Assembly (NCBI GenBank): GCA_916049555.1
Contig: CAJZIB010000026.1
Coordinates: forward strand, 1 to 9,342
Source: an uncultured Candidatus Saccharibacteria bacterium
GTDB taxonomy: Bacteria; Patescibacteriota; Saccharimonadia; Saccharimonadales; Saccharimonadaceae
DNA: 9,342 nucleotides
Reading direction: 5' to 3'
The notes below the pieces were generated by a model. It searched no databases, had not been told where the DNA came from, and worked only from the letters and a program-made list of their open reading frames with translations. Numbering within the stretch: position 1 is the stretch's first letter; each line of letters begins with the position of its first letter. Below are positions 1-6,361 of the stretch, piece after piece. A program made the position numbers and the translations under genes.

Positions 1-1317
1 AATAAGCCTGATTAAAGGACTGGGTTTAATATAAAGAATTTTTGTATGTTGATACAAAGCCGTTTTATTCTTGGCAGCTTGATTAAAAGTACTAGTAATT
101 TCAAAGTTAACTTCTTTATATTCTTCATTTTTATCAATCAGGATTTCGATGAGATTTTCAACTGCCCCGCCTTTAACTGCAGGGACAGGCAAAAAACCTG
201 AAGAAATAATCGCCACTTTTTTCTTTTGTTTTTCTGTGTAAAAATTTTCAAGATTCTTTACTTCCCTTGCGATATTGTAGATTGTAGGAATGTCTTCTTG
301 TTTACTTTTTATTACATTTAACTTAATTTGTTTTACAAACAGTGTAATATTACGCTCTTCAAAAACCGTTTTTTTACTAAGCATAACATCCATTGGAACA
401 TCTTTTGAAAAAATGCACGGCAACCCAGCAGCCTGCGCCTCGACACCCACTACTCCCAGGCCTTCGTAAAGACTTGGCAAGCAGAAAACGTCCATTACTG
501 AATATAGCTTATTAATATCATCACGTTGGCCGAGAAAGAGTACAGAATTTTTAAGGCCTAGTCTTTCAACTTTCTTTTTAATTTCATCTTCGAGTGGACC
601 AGAACCGACAAGTAAAAGTTTTGAGTCTGGATTCTTCTTGTGATATTCCTTAAAAACATCGACTAGAAAAGTGTGATTCTTCTGCTGAACGAAACGACCA
701 ACATGACCAATCACAATCGTACTATCCTTAATGCCAAATTCTTTGCGAAGTTTTTTGCGAGCCACTTCATCGAATTTAAATTTATCAACATCGATAGCGT
801 TATGAATAATTTTCACTTCACCCTGATCGAAAGCTTTATTACCAAAAAGGTAGCGGCCAGCAAGTTCAGAACAGGCGAAATAATCCGTGGCATAACGTTT
901 GCTAAACGGGCGCAAAATGTTCTTGATTAAATTACGCTTCCATTCTTTTGGATTGCTGGTCGAATGACTATGGGAGATGCGGATCGGCACACCAGCTTTT
1001 TTGGCAGCGTATAATGGGAAAACTGAGAGAGTATTAATATTCGAATGTACGATGCGGTATTGATTTTCTTTAAATAACTTCTCTAAAGCTTTTAGATATT
1101 TTGAAAGATTTTGATATTTCGGAACAAGAAAAACTCGGCCGCCGAGCTTTTTTATTTCATCATACGGAATACGGGTGGAATCTTCGTCGCAAATAAAGTC
1201 AAATTGAACCTTTGAGTGATCAAGATGGCGATAATAATTCATAATAACCGACTCGACACCATTGCCAAGCCATTTTCCCATTACCTGAGCAACAATGATT
1301 GGTTTTTTCTCCGTCAT
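1..1317 (-). CDS. GT4 glycosyltransferase fused in frame to the start of a second GT4 domain (partial, runs off left edge)
   Basis: Start is ATG at 1317, overlapping the stop of the upstream sugar transferase as TAATG, with GGAG about 8 nt before it. The frame is open for all 439 codons to base 1. Residues 1-360 form a complete GT-B, family 4 retaining glycosyltransferase resembling EpsF-type exopolysaccharide enzymes: N-terminal GNGVESVIMNYY (18-29), SHSHS near 136-140, GHVGRF..QKNH (204-215), and the nucleotide-sugar EX7E motif in YEGLGVVGVEAQ (E285, E293). The usual C-terminal end is seen as NLENFY (~355-360). Instead of a stop, the frame continues through a short Lys/Gln-rich joint (~361-367) into VAIISSGFLPVPAVKGGAVE (368-387), a typical start of a second GT4 enzyme. 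Role: cytoplasmic addition of sugars to a lipid-linked glycan, coupled to the preceding sugar transferase. The fusion is odd; an assembly or deletion artefact remains possible. The donor sugars cannot be told. Confidence 0.88.
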   Translation of the reverse strand, partial: MTEKKPIIVAQVMGKWLGNGVESVIMNYYRHLDHSKVQFDFICDEDSTRIPYDEIKKLGGRVFLVPKYQNLSKYLKALEKLFKENQYRIVHSNINTLSVFPLYAAKKAGVPIRISHSHSTSNPKEWKRNLIKNILRPFSKRYATDYFACSELAGRYLFGNKAFDQGEVKIIHNAIDVDKFKFDEVARKKLRKEFGIKDSTIVIGHVGRFVQQKNHTFLVDVFKEYHKKNPDSKLLLVGSGPLEDEIKKKVERLGLKNSVLFLGQRDDINKLYSVMDVFCLPSLYEGLGVVGVEAQAAGLPCIFSKDVPMDVMLSKKTVFEERNITLFVKQIKLNVIKSKQEDIPTIYNIAREVKNLENFYTEKQKKKVAIISSGFLPVPAVKGGAVENLIEILIDKNEEYKEVNFEITSTFNQAAKNKTALYQHTKILYIKPSPLIRLI

Positions 1318-2006
1318 TATTTTGCTCCTTTTTTACAAATTACGGAAAAAATCGTGAGGAAGAAACACTTGATATCAGTGATCAACCCAAAATGCTCGAC
1401 ATAGTAATACTCAAGCTCAAGGCGCGCCTTATAGGTCGTACATGAACGACCATGGCAACCCCACCAGCCAGTAATGCCGGGTTTTACGCTTTCATAAATT
1501 TCATAATTGCCATGATGCTTGCCAAGTTCGCCAGGAACGAGCGGTCTTGGCCCGATAATCGACATATCACCCTTTAAGACATTAATAAATTGTGGAAGCT
1601 CATCAAGAGAGGTGCGCCTCAAAACTTTACCAACCTTAGTGATTCTTGGATCATTGTCAATTTTTTGATCTTCGTCCCATTTATTTTTATGTTCTTCTTT
1701 TTCTAACATCTTGGCAAGTTCTTCATCGGCATTAATTACCATACTACGAAGCTTAAGGATCTTAAATTTTTTACCATTTTTACCTATGCGTTCTTGTGTG
1801 TAGAATATTGAGTCATAATCTTCATAGTGTAGGGTGACTGCTTTAATAATTAAGCAAATTGGAATAACAAATACGAGAGCGATGAGACTTAGAACAATAT
1901 CGAGAATCCGCTTTAGGAAACTATATGAAACAAAATGAATCTTCTGTAGTGTGATTTTTTCTACAGATTTTTGATTCCCAATAACAATCTCTTTAGTCTC
2001 TTGCAT
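1317..2006 (-). CDS. Monotopic sugar-phosphate transferase (bacterial sugar transferase family), initiating enzyme
   Basis: This 229-residue protein belongs to the bacterial sugar transferase (PglC/WbaP catalytic domain) family. Such enzymes move a sugar-1-phosphate from a nucleotide sugar to undecaprenyl phosphate at the inner face of the membrane and so start glycan synthesis. Visible: one hydrophobic re-entrant helix at about 33-57, the segment QERIGKNGKKFKILKLRSM (71-89), the catalytic Asp-Glu pair D135-E136 in SLDELPQ, then GDMSIIGPRP (146-155) and KPGITGWW (175-182). Length matches the small single-domain class; the four extra helices of long WbaP/CpsE types are absent. The roughly 30-residue N-terminal extension is cytoplasmic. 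Start ATG 2006 has AGGG about 8 nt upstream and lies behind a near-perfect promoter (2040-2068). It is translationally coupled to the next glycosyltransferase by TAATG. The sugar (Gal, Glc or N-acetylated) cannot be told. Confidence 0.93.
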   Translation of the reverse strand: MQETKEIVIGNQKSVEKITLQKIHFVSYSFLKRILDIVLSLIALVFVIPICLIIKAVTLHYEDYDSIFYTQERIGKNGKKFKILKLRSMVINADEELAKMLEKEEHKNKWDEDQKIDNDPRITKVGKVLRRTSLDELPQFINVLKGDMSIIGPRPLVPGELGKHHGNYEIYESVKPGITGWWGCHGRSCTTYKARLELEYYYVEHFGLITDIKCFFLTIFSVICKKGAK

Positions 2007-2039
2007 TATTAACCCTACGTCTGTTTTTAACTTCTACCT

Positions 2040-2068
2040 ATCATACCTTATTTTTGACATTTTGTCAA
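2040..2068 (-). promoter_or_regulatory. Sigma-70-type promoter of the sugar transferase/glycosyltransferase operon
   Basis: On the minus strand TTGACA (2068-2063), a 17-bp spacer, and TATGAT (2045-2040) form a near-consensus promoter, placing transcription start near 2033, about 27 nt before the ATG at 2006. The -35 hexamer is one arm of a perfect inverted repeat, listed separately. It lies just past the terminator of the gene upstream, so the operon has its own control. Confidence 0.85.
2054..2068 (-). promoter_or_regulatory. Inverted repeat overlapping the -35 box (possible operator)
   Basis: TTGACA-AAA-TGTCAA is a perfect 6-bp inverted repeat with a 3-bp centre; its first arm is the -35 hexamer. 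A dimeric repressor bound here would block RNA polymerase. A 6-bp arm could arise by chance in AT-rich DNA, so the regulatory role is inference. Confidence 0.35.
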
Positions 2069-2090
2069 TTTACTGTGGTAGTGGATATAA

Positions 2091-2120
2091 ATAAAAAAGA
2101 GGGAGACTTTGCTCCCTCTT
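2091..2120 (-). terminator. Intrinsic terminator of gene A
   Basis: A 9-bp perfect stem AAGAGGGAG (2097-2105) with CTCCCTCTT (2112-2120) and a 6-nt loop is followed on the minus strand by a run of T residues. It sits 13 nt after the TAG stop of gene A, and its arms are the same as in the terminators of genes C and E. Confidence 0.92.
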
Positions 2121-2133
2121 GAGACTTATAGAA

Positions 2134-3126
2134 CTACTTGCCAGATTTGCCGTTCGGATTACCGCCAGTACTATTACTACCGGAATCGCCGGGACCGCCA
2201 GCATTATTTCCGCCAGAACTGCCCGGGCCGCCGAAACCACCGGTGCCGCCGATATTATTACCACCAGCACTACTATTGCCAGGACCACCGCCATTACTTC
2301 CACCGGCATCGTCATCGTCGTCTTCGTCGCCGTCCTCTTCGCAATCATCCTCATCTTCAATCTCGTCCCCGTCCCCTTCGAAGCTGGGGTCGTCGGCGTC
2401 GAGATTTTCCTCAGCCGCGAACAGATCATCTGCCAGCGCCTCGTCAATCTCGATGGCCTGACTAGCGCCATTTCTGACTCGGACGACATAAGCACAATCA
2501 GGTCCGATCTCGCCATTGGCGCGCCGGATCACGTCAACTTCATCACTGGCTTTGCAGGCATCGATAATCCGCTTGGAGTTGGCATAAAGATGGCGATCGA
2601 TTTCAAAACCGACCCCAGGGAGCCGAATCCCCTCCTCCAGACTCTCCGCGTACTCCTCAAATTCCTTGTAAAACTGACCAATCTCCGAGTAAACATCAAA
2701 TAACAGCTTCCTAGCCTCTTTCTGATTCTGCGAACAATACTGGTGGTAGTTCTCCAGAAAAAGCGGCATATTCAAAAGCTCGACCACGAAGTTAAAGAAC
2801 TCACTCTCCTCATTCGTAAAATGAACAAAAGAGGTGGTGACACAGTCGCCGGCCGAGATGTTTGGAGACTTGCTATAGCTTTTTAACAGCTTGATTTCCG
2901 GCATTGACTTAAAGTTCTGATGGGCGCCGAGCATCGCATTGAGACTGCGCTCAATATCGAAAGCCTCATCTTTGCTCCCCATCATGACCACCAGCGGAAT
3001 CTGACACTTGACCGCCTGAAGCACACTGACGAAATTGCCGACCAGCTCCACCTTCTTCTTGACGATTTTGCCAATGGTCTTAAAAAAGCGCTTCTCGTAC
3101 ATCACAGTTGCATTGTTCTCGTTCAT
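2134..3126 (-). CDS. Array protein A: paralogous helical protein with acidic and Gly-rich C-terminal tail, function unknown
   Basis: 330 residues, no signal peptide or clear membrane helix, so probably cytoplasmic. Residues 1-190 are helical and match genes B and C: YEKRFFKTIGKIVKKKVELV (10-29), KSMPEIKLLKSY (73-84), the segment FVHFTNEESEFFNFVVELLN (100-119), and FEIDRHLYANSKRIID (174-189). The tail is different: about 233-273 is Asp/Glu-rich with an almost continuous acidic run, and 274-330 is a Gly/Asn/Ser/Pro tract (GGxGxxGG-like) that is surely disordered. The tail DNA is visibly more GC-rich than the flanking operons. Start ATG 3126 has AAAGGGGG five bases upstream; a later ATG (codon 9) is less well placed. 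It is a single-gene unit between its own promoter and terminator. No known family is recognised. Confidence 0.88.
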   Translation of the reverse strand: MNENNATVMYEKRFFKTIGKIVKKKVELVGNFVSVLQAVKCQIPLVVMMGSKDEAFDIERSLNAMLGAHQNFKSMPEIKLLKSYSKSPNISAGDCVTTSFVHFTNEESEFFNFVVELLNMPLFLENYHQYCSQNQKEARKLLFDVYSEIGQFYKEFEEYAESLEEGIRLPGVGFEIDRHLYANSKRIIDACKASDEVDVIRRANGEIGPDCAYVVRVRNGASQAIEIDEALADDLFAAEENLDADDPSFEGDGDEIEDEDDCEEDGDEDDDDDAGGSNGGGPGNSSAGGNNIGGTGGFGGPGSSGGNNAGGPGDSGSNSTGGNPNGKSGK

Positions 3127-3192
3127 CTCTGCCCCCTTTCATAAGAAAACTGCAAGGTTCCATAAGTTTTAAATTACCTTGCAGATAGCAAC
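3127..3192 (-). promoter_or_regulatory. Structured 5' leader of gene A (array leader hairpin)
   Basis: The 66-nt leader begins GUUGCUAUCUGC. A 9-bp perfect stem CTGCAAGGT (3184-3176) with ACCTTGCAG (3158-3150) encloses a 17-nt loop containing the shared motif ATTTAAAAC (3174-3166). Then comes the Shine-Dalgarno AAAGGGGG. The same layout precedes C, D and E with different stem sequences, and in weaker form B. Confidence 0.75.
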
Positions 3193-3198
3193 ACTTAT

Positions 3199-3226
3199 AT
3201 TAAATCATATTTAACGAGGAGAACAA
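3199..3226 (-). promoter_or_regulatory. Promoter of gene A (weaker match)
   Basis: By position relative to GTTGC the -10 box is TTTAAT (3204-3199), six bases before the expected transcript start as in B, C and E. The best -35 candidate is TTGTTC (3226-3221) at 16 bp. This is the least consensus-like promoter of the five, suggesting weaker or activated expression. Confidence 0.55.
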
Positions 3227-3235
3227 GGATAAGCA

Positions 3236-3276
3236 TAAAAAGAGGGAGAAAAAAGAGGGAGAAAAGATCTCCCTCT
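3236..3276 (-). terminator. Intrinsic terminator of gene B with duplicated distal arm
   Basis: AGAGGGAGA (plus strand 3254-3262) pairs with TCTCCCTCT (3268-3276) in a 9-bp stem followed by T residues on the minus strand. A second copy of the same arm lies at 3241-3249, giving an alternative longer-loop pairing also followed by a T run: effectively a double-armed terminator, 21 nt after the gene B stop. Confidence 0.88.
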
Positions 3277-3296
3277 CTACTCACAGGTTTGAAAAA

Positions 3297-4094
3297 TCAA
3301 AAATCGAGTCTTCCAGTTCTTGGCGGAAATAAAGTACCCATTTCATCACTTGTGGCGCAAGAGTAAAGAATCTTTTTGCCATGATTGAAGTAGTGGAAAT
3401 AGATATAAAGTAATGAATCTCGAGCCTCGGACCTATTGATAAACTCTTCTGCTTCACTCAGGTACTTCCCAAACTCCTTCCTGAGGTCATCGATTCTGCG
3501 CGACCTGATATAAAGTTCTTTATCAATGCTCATCTTTACTTCACCAGTAGCCTGTATCCTTGACTTAGTGTCTTCACAATCACTTTGTGACTGTAGTACA
3601 TTTGCTACTCTGGTCAGAATCGGCAAAATATCCTCATTGAATAACAGATCACTGCAGGCGCTGATAAAATCTCTTTCCTTTTTGCAAAAGTGAGAAAATG
3701 CTTCTTGTGCCACGATGGCTGCCATCATATCTGGCTCATTCCGATTGTAATATTCAATCAGGTCGAGCTCAGGCATCTTGCGGATGGCAACAAAGAGCTT
3801 GGAAATCTCGTCATAACCATCATCAAAATATTGCTTAACTTCCGTCAGAGTCTTGGCCTCTCCAGTGGTCGTAGCCGAGCAGGTATGAGCAGCCTCCTTA
3901 GTATAGATTGCCGTGAGATTGGAGTCTGCCTCGCTTTCCGCGACGGTGATTCTGACCAACTGCAGAAGACTGATCACCTCCTCCATGAAGTCCAGCTTGG
4001 CTTTCAGAAGCTTATTGATGCCCCCGAAATAGTTCTTACCAACCTTCTGTACGAAGTTGCTAATGTTCACATCGCGATTTACATTACTGTTCAT
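3297..4094 (-). CDS. Array protein B: paralog of A and C, function unknown
   Basis: 265 residues, soluble and largely helical, with no signal peptide. It shares with A and C the N-terminal block YFGGINKLLKAKLDFMEEVI (22-41), the central motif RKMPELDLIEYYNRNEPDMM (105-124), EAFSHFCKKERDFISACSDL (131-150), and MSIDKELYIRSRRIDDLRK (188-206), the last closely matching FEIDRHLYANSKRIID of A. Its C-terminal segment SLLYIYFHYFNHGKKIL (227-243) followed by TSDE and LFPP matches SLVYLYGIYYRKVAKAC of C; A lacks it. Start ATG 4094 has AAGGGGG four bases upstream. The stop is TGA, followed at once by the terminator, so TGA is read as stop here. The gene has its own promoter. No database family is recognised; a role in protein-protein contacts is only a guess. 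Confidence 0.88.
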   Translation of the reverse strand: MNSNVNRDVNISNFVQKVGKNYFGGINKLLKAKLDFMEEVISLLQLVRITVAESEADSNLTAIYTKEAAHTCSATTTGEAKTLTEVKQYFDDGYDEISKLFVAIRKMPELDLIEYYNRNEPDMMAAIVAQEAFSHFCKKERDFISACSDLLFNEDILPILTRVANVLQSQSDCEDTKSRIQATGEVKMSIDKELYIRSRRIDDLRKEFGKYLSEAEEFINRSEARDSLLYIYFHYFNHGKKILYSCATSDEMGTLFPPRTGRLDF

Positions 4095-4168
4095 GCTTCC
4101 CCCTTAGAAAAAATAGTCTTCCGCTAGTGTCCTTCCCTGTGAGTTTTAAAGGTCTTTGCGGTTGCAAC
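4095..4168 (-). promoter_or_regulatory. Structured 5' leader of gene B (divergent member)
   Basis: The transcript should begin GUUGCAAC and contains the shared CTTTAAAAC motif (4151-4143). Only a 4-bp outer pairing remains, CCGC (4161-4158) with GCGG (4124-4121), so the stem is much weaker than in A, C, D and E. It ends in Shine-Dalgarno AAGGGGG. Confidence 0.55.
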
Positions 4169-4174
4169 ATGTAT

Positions 4175-4202
4175 ATTATATAATGGATTGGTTTATTGTT
4201 AA
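4175..4202 (-). promoter_or_regulatory. Promoter of gene B
   Basis: A perfect -10 TATAAT (4180-4175) lies 16 bp from TTAACA (4202-4197). The -10 is six bases before GTTGC, the same geometry as in A, C and E. Confidence 0.78.
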
Positions 4203-4217
4203 CATTAAAACTCGCAT

Positions 4218-4244
4218 GAAAAAGAGGGAGAAAATCTCCCTCTT
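4218..4244 (-). terminator. Intrinsic terminator of gene C
   Basis: A 10-bp perfect stem AAGAGGGAGA (4222-4231)/TCTCCCTCTT (4235-4244) with a very short loop is followed by a T run on the minus strand. It stands about 90 nt after the gene C stop because a tandem repeat lies between. Confidence 0.9.
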
Positions 4245-4267
4245 CCACCCACAGGAAATGCTGATAG

Positions 4268-4347
4268 TTATCTGACCTGCTTCTTATCTGACCTGTTTCT
4301 TATCTGACCTGCTTCTTATCTGACCTGGTTCTTATCTGACCTGCTTC
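4268..4347. repeat. Five tandem copies of a 16-bp repeat spanning the stop codon of gene C
   Basis: Five adjacent 16-bp units TTATCTGACCTGCTTC (plus strand) differ only at the thirteenth base in two copies (T or G for C). On the minus strand each unit reads GAAGCAGGTCAGATAA. The unit at 4332-4347 encodes the end of gene C (KQVR and TAA); the other four lie in the 3' untranslated region before the terminator. Since 16 is not a multiple of three, successive TAA codons fall in successive frames. Confidence 0.95.
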
Positions 4348-5231
4348 ATCCACATAGCAAGAGTGCCATCTTTTTCAAGACGACTGAGCATATTGCGATA
4401 CGACGGCGTAAAGATAATATCCTCTTCACTGCTCATCTCGCAGGCTTTTGCCACCTTACGGTAATAGATACCATAGAGGTAGACAAGCGACTTCATCTTC
4501 AAGTTTGCAACGGTCTGACTGTCTTCATCCAATGAGAGTTGCTCATCGGGAAAAGTCTTGCTGTTTTTCTCCAACAAGAGTAAGTCATCCAGAAACATCT
4601 TCTTGATTCTGTCGATCTTGCGGATCTCGTTACTGAAGATGAGAGACTCATAGCTGTTGTCTCCTTCAGAGAGCCTCAAGCTCGCAAGATATTCGAACTT
4701 ATAGGTAAACTCGAAGATTTCCGGACTGTGAATCAGCTTGCCATATGCAGCAACAAGCTCCTTTTCTTTGTCGCAGAAACTGCAGAACATCTGCTGAGTC
4801 GCCTCGGCCACCTCAATGTTCGGATGCTTGGCGCAAAATTCGATCATCTTGACTTCTGGCATCTCGCAGAGAGATACATAGAGCTTGTAAATCCGCCCAT
4901 AGCACTCGTCAAAGAAGAGCTTCTCGACAGAGGGGACACCTTCAAAGTCCAAATTACCAATCTGGGCCTTAACGAAGGTGGATTCCTCGTTGCTGTCAGG
5001 CTCCGATCCGACGTTTGCCTCGTCAGTGACGATTGACTTGATGTAGATGGATTCCTTACCATAGGTGACACCCAGGATCGAGGCTTCCTTCTCATCAACC
5101 AGTTCGCCGATGAAGCGCAGATGCTTGATCATCGTTTCCGCATAGACAAGCTTCTCGTGCAGAAGTGTGTTTACAGTAGTGAAGAAGTTGCGCTCAACTT
5201 CCATTCCCATTGCCTTAACTGCGTTATCCAT
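4332..5231 (-). CDS. Array protein C: paralog of A and B, function unknown
   Basis: 299 residues, soluble and helical. N-terminal helix NFFTTVNTLLHEKLVYAETM (15-34), an insert of about 40 residues rich in Ser/Glu (70-105) not seen in B, then CEMPEVKMIEFCAKHPNI (122-139), MFCSFCDKEKELVAAYGKLI (148-167), IFSNEIRKIDRIKKMF (198-213), and SLVYLYGIYYRKVAKAC (248-264) followed by SSEEDIIFTP. These blocks line up with B in order. Start ATG 5231 is chosen because AAAAGGGG lies just upstream; a frame extension to a TTG at 5297 would begin inside the leader hairpin and is rejected. The stop is in the first unit of a 16-bp tandem repeat. It has its own perfect-consensus promoter. Function is not recognised. 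Confidence 0.88.
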   Translation of the reverse strand: MDNAVKAMGMEVERNFFTTVNTLLHEKLVYAETMIKHLRFIGELVDEKEASILGVTYGKESIYIKSIVTDEANVGSEPDSNEESTFVKAQIGNLDFEGVPSVEKLFFDECYGRIYKLYVSLCEMPEVKMIEFCAKHPNIEVAEATQQMFCSFCDKEKELVAAYGKLIHSPEIFEFTYKFEYLASLRLSEGDNSYESLIFSNEIRKIDRIKKMFLDDLLLLEKNSKTFPDEQLSLDEDSQTVANLKMKSLVYLYGIYYRKVAKACEMSSEEDIIFTPSYRNMLSRLEKDGTLAMWMKQVR

Positions 5232-5305
5232 GTTTTCCCCTTTTCTATGAATAAGTTTTTTGCAAGGTTTTCCTGTGGGTTTTAAAGAACCTTGCAATTA
5301 GCAAC
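5232..5305 (-). promoter_or_regulatory. Structured 5' leader of gene C
   Basis: The longest stem of the family: TTGCAAGGTT (5297-5288) pairs perfectly over 10 bp with AACCTTGCAA (5269-5260), around an 18-nt loop carrying CTTTAAAAC (5287-5279). The transcript should start GUUGCUAAUUGC, and Shine-Dalgarno AAAAGGGG follows the hairpin. Confidence 0.78.
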
Positions 5306-5311
5306 GTTGAT

Positions 5312-5340
5312 ATTATATAATTTTATTATTGTATTGTCAA
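5312..5340 (-). promoter_or_regulatory. Perfect consensus promoter of gene C
   Basis: TTGACA (5340-5335), 17-bp spacer, TATAAT (5317-5312): an exact sigma-70 consensus, predicting strong, largely unregulated initiation near 5305. Confidence 0.92.
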
Positions 5341-5467
5341 TTTTTTGCGGGGGTGGTGAGAGTCTATTCTGACGTAGTGCCTGATTTGAAAATTGCAGTT
5401 TTTGTTGAAATTAGTAGTGTTTGTTTTGGTACCTCAGATCTTTTGTTTAGATTATAATTCACCATGG
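5341..5467. other. Non-coding spacer between gene C promoter and gene D terminator
   Basis: About 127 bases with no supported gene, forming part of the 298-base gap between genes C and D. It is T-rich on the plus strand with a short G-rich patch at its start. A 66-codon minus-strand frame crosses it but runs through the terminator of gene D and has no Shine-Dalgarno. Neither the 44-bp palindrome seen upstream of D and E nor any other repeat was found here. Confidence 0.6.
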
Positions 5468-5494
5468 AAAAAGGAGGAGTAAAAACTCCTCCTT
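5468..5494 (-). terminator. Intrinsic terminator of gene D
   Basis: A 10-bp perfect stem AAGGAGGAGT (5471-5480)/ACTCCTCCTT (5485-5494) with a 4-nt loop is followed by a T run on the minus strand. Its arms differ from the GAGGGAG type used by the other four array genes. Confidence 0.92.
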
Positions 5495-5529
5495 CCTTGG
5501 AACTCATGCGACTCGAATCGTCTTGAACA

Positions 5530-6231
5530 TTAGGCTGTCCTAAAGGCATAGCCAACTCGTTCAATCAGCGCGCGCGGCGTAACCGGTCTGCGAGAGGCTA
5601 TTTCAAGCCCTTCACAAAGATAGGTTGCCTTGCAACTGCCTTTTTCGGCCAGCGATTTTAATTCTATATACAAGTTATCTTCAGAGAAATCGTTGCGGAT
5701 GTCAAAACCACCCTCGATTTTCTCATAAAGATTTGACATGTAAGTAGAATAGTCGTCATGGTCGATCAGGCTGGACGCATCGAGCACCTGAACCAGGTTC
5801 CAGATGTCGGAGACAATCTTGCAGGTTTCCTTTTCGTACTTCAGGAAACTGCCGTATATCTCAGACATGCGGCTGAATTCAGCCACGGTTCGCGGGGGTT
5901 CATAGTCGTTGCCGACTAAGTTGAGAGTCCGTCTCCAGTCTCTCAATGATCCCAGCGAGCGACGAAGCTCAATGAGCTTCTGTTCGAGCTGCTCGAAGCG
6001 ATCGGGCTGCTCGGACGAGTCGTCGTGCGGGTCAATAGCCAGTCGAGTTTCCGTGCAACCACAGGTTGCAAGGCTGAAGTATACATCCTTGTAGAAGGTC
6101 TGCATGCCACTCAGAATCTCGATGCTGTTGTCCGCGAGGCGCTTATTGTTGAGAGTGACCAAGCTGAGAAACAGCTGTACTCTCGACTCATATGCCTTCC
6201 GTGCTGCCTTAGAACGTGTAACCTTTCCCAT
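5530..6231 (-). CDS. Array protein D: divergent array member, function unknown
   Basis: 233 residues, basic N-terminus (MGKVTRSKAARKAYESR), soluble, helical, no signal peptide. A long charged helix at about 78-103 may form a coiled coil. The central stretch EFSRMSEIYGSFLKYEKETC (118-137), then IVSDIWNLVQVL, is placed like the F-x-F-C-x-KE block of B and C. FDIRNDFSEDNLYIELKSL (176-194) resembles RFSIEPLDRSVNLCVKVEEL of E, so D pairs with E more than with A-C. Cysteines at 57, 59, 137, 200 and 206 show no clear metal motif. Start ATG 6231 has AAAGGAGGG four bases upstream. It is a single-gene unit with a perfect promoter and its own terminator. Paralogy with A-C is weaker than within A-C and needs a profile comparison. 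No known family is recognised. Confidence 0.85.
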   Translation of the reverse strand: MGKVTRSKAARKAYESRVQLFLSLVTLNNKRLADNSIEILSGMQTFYKDVYFSLATCGCTETRLAIDPHDDSSEQPDRFEQLEQKLIELRRSLGSLRDWRRTLNLVGNDYEPPRTVAEFSRMSEIYGSFLKYEKETCKIVSDIWNLVQVLDASSLIDHDDYSTYMSNLYEKIEGGFDIRNDFSEDNLYIELKSLAEKGSCKATYLCEGLEIASRRPVTPRALIERVGYAFRTA

Positions 6232-6318
6232 ATTTCCCTCCTTTGAGAAAAATGGTCGTCACGAATGTGACGGTGAGTTAGCATGAGTGTTTTAAGGTGC
6301 ATCACTCATGCAAGTGAC
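6232..6318 (-). promoter_or_regulatory. 5' leader of gene D with two competing hairpins
   Basis: The hairpin GCATGAGTG (6311-6303)/CACTCATGC (6289-6281) is a perfect 9-bp stem around a loop that leads into the shared motif, here CCTTAAAAC (6297-6289). A second local hairpin CGTCAC-ATTC-GTGACG (6272-6257) follows. The strand GTGACGAC (6262-6255) is also complementary to GTCGTCAC at the 5' end (6321-6314), so an outer stem and the local hairpin exclude each other. Leader length is about 87 nt, longer than in the others. Confidence 0.7.
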
Positions 6319-6324
6319 GACTGT

Positions 6325-6353
6325 ATTATACCATTGTGCTTGTGTTTTGTCAA
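6325..6353 (-). promoter_or_regulatory. Perfect consensus promoter of gene D
   Basis: TTGACA (6353-6348), 17-bp spacer, TATAAT (6330-6325), an exact consensus. A 44-bp palindromic element begins 8 bp upstream of the -35 box. Confidence 0.92.
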
Positions 6354-6361
6354 ATGCCGCC

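Noticed and set aside
2070..2703. Several overlapping open frames on both strands over the repetitive 3' end of gene A (up to 194 codons)
   Set aside because: They are shadows of the GC-rich Asp/Glu/Gly codons of gene A, have low-complexity Arg/His/Pro or Thr/Ile products, no ribosome sites, and some run through the terminator.
3690..4127. 145-codon plus-strand frame opposite gene B
   Set aside because: No ribosome site, and it runs into the gene B leader; gene B is supported by promoter, Shine-Dalgarno, homology and terminator.
5232..5297. Longer version of gene C starting at a TTG (5297)
   Set aside because: It would begin inside the leader hairpin with no Shine-Dalgarno; the ATG at 5231 has AAAAGGGG at correct spacing, as do the other array genes.
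5428..5457. Plus-strand promoter ending in TATAAT at 5452-5457
   Set aside because: No -35 box at proper spacing and no plus-strand gene follows.
5364..5564. 66-codon minus-strand frame between genes C and D
   Set aside because: It crosses the gene D terminator and 3' end and has no ribosome site.
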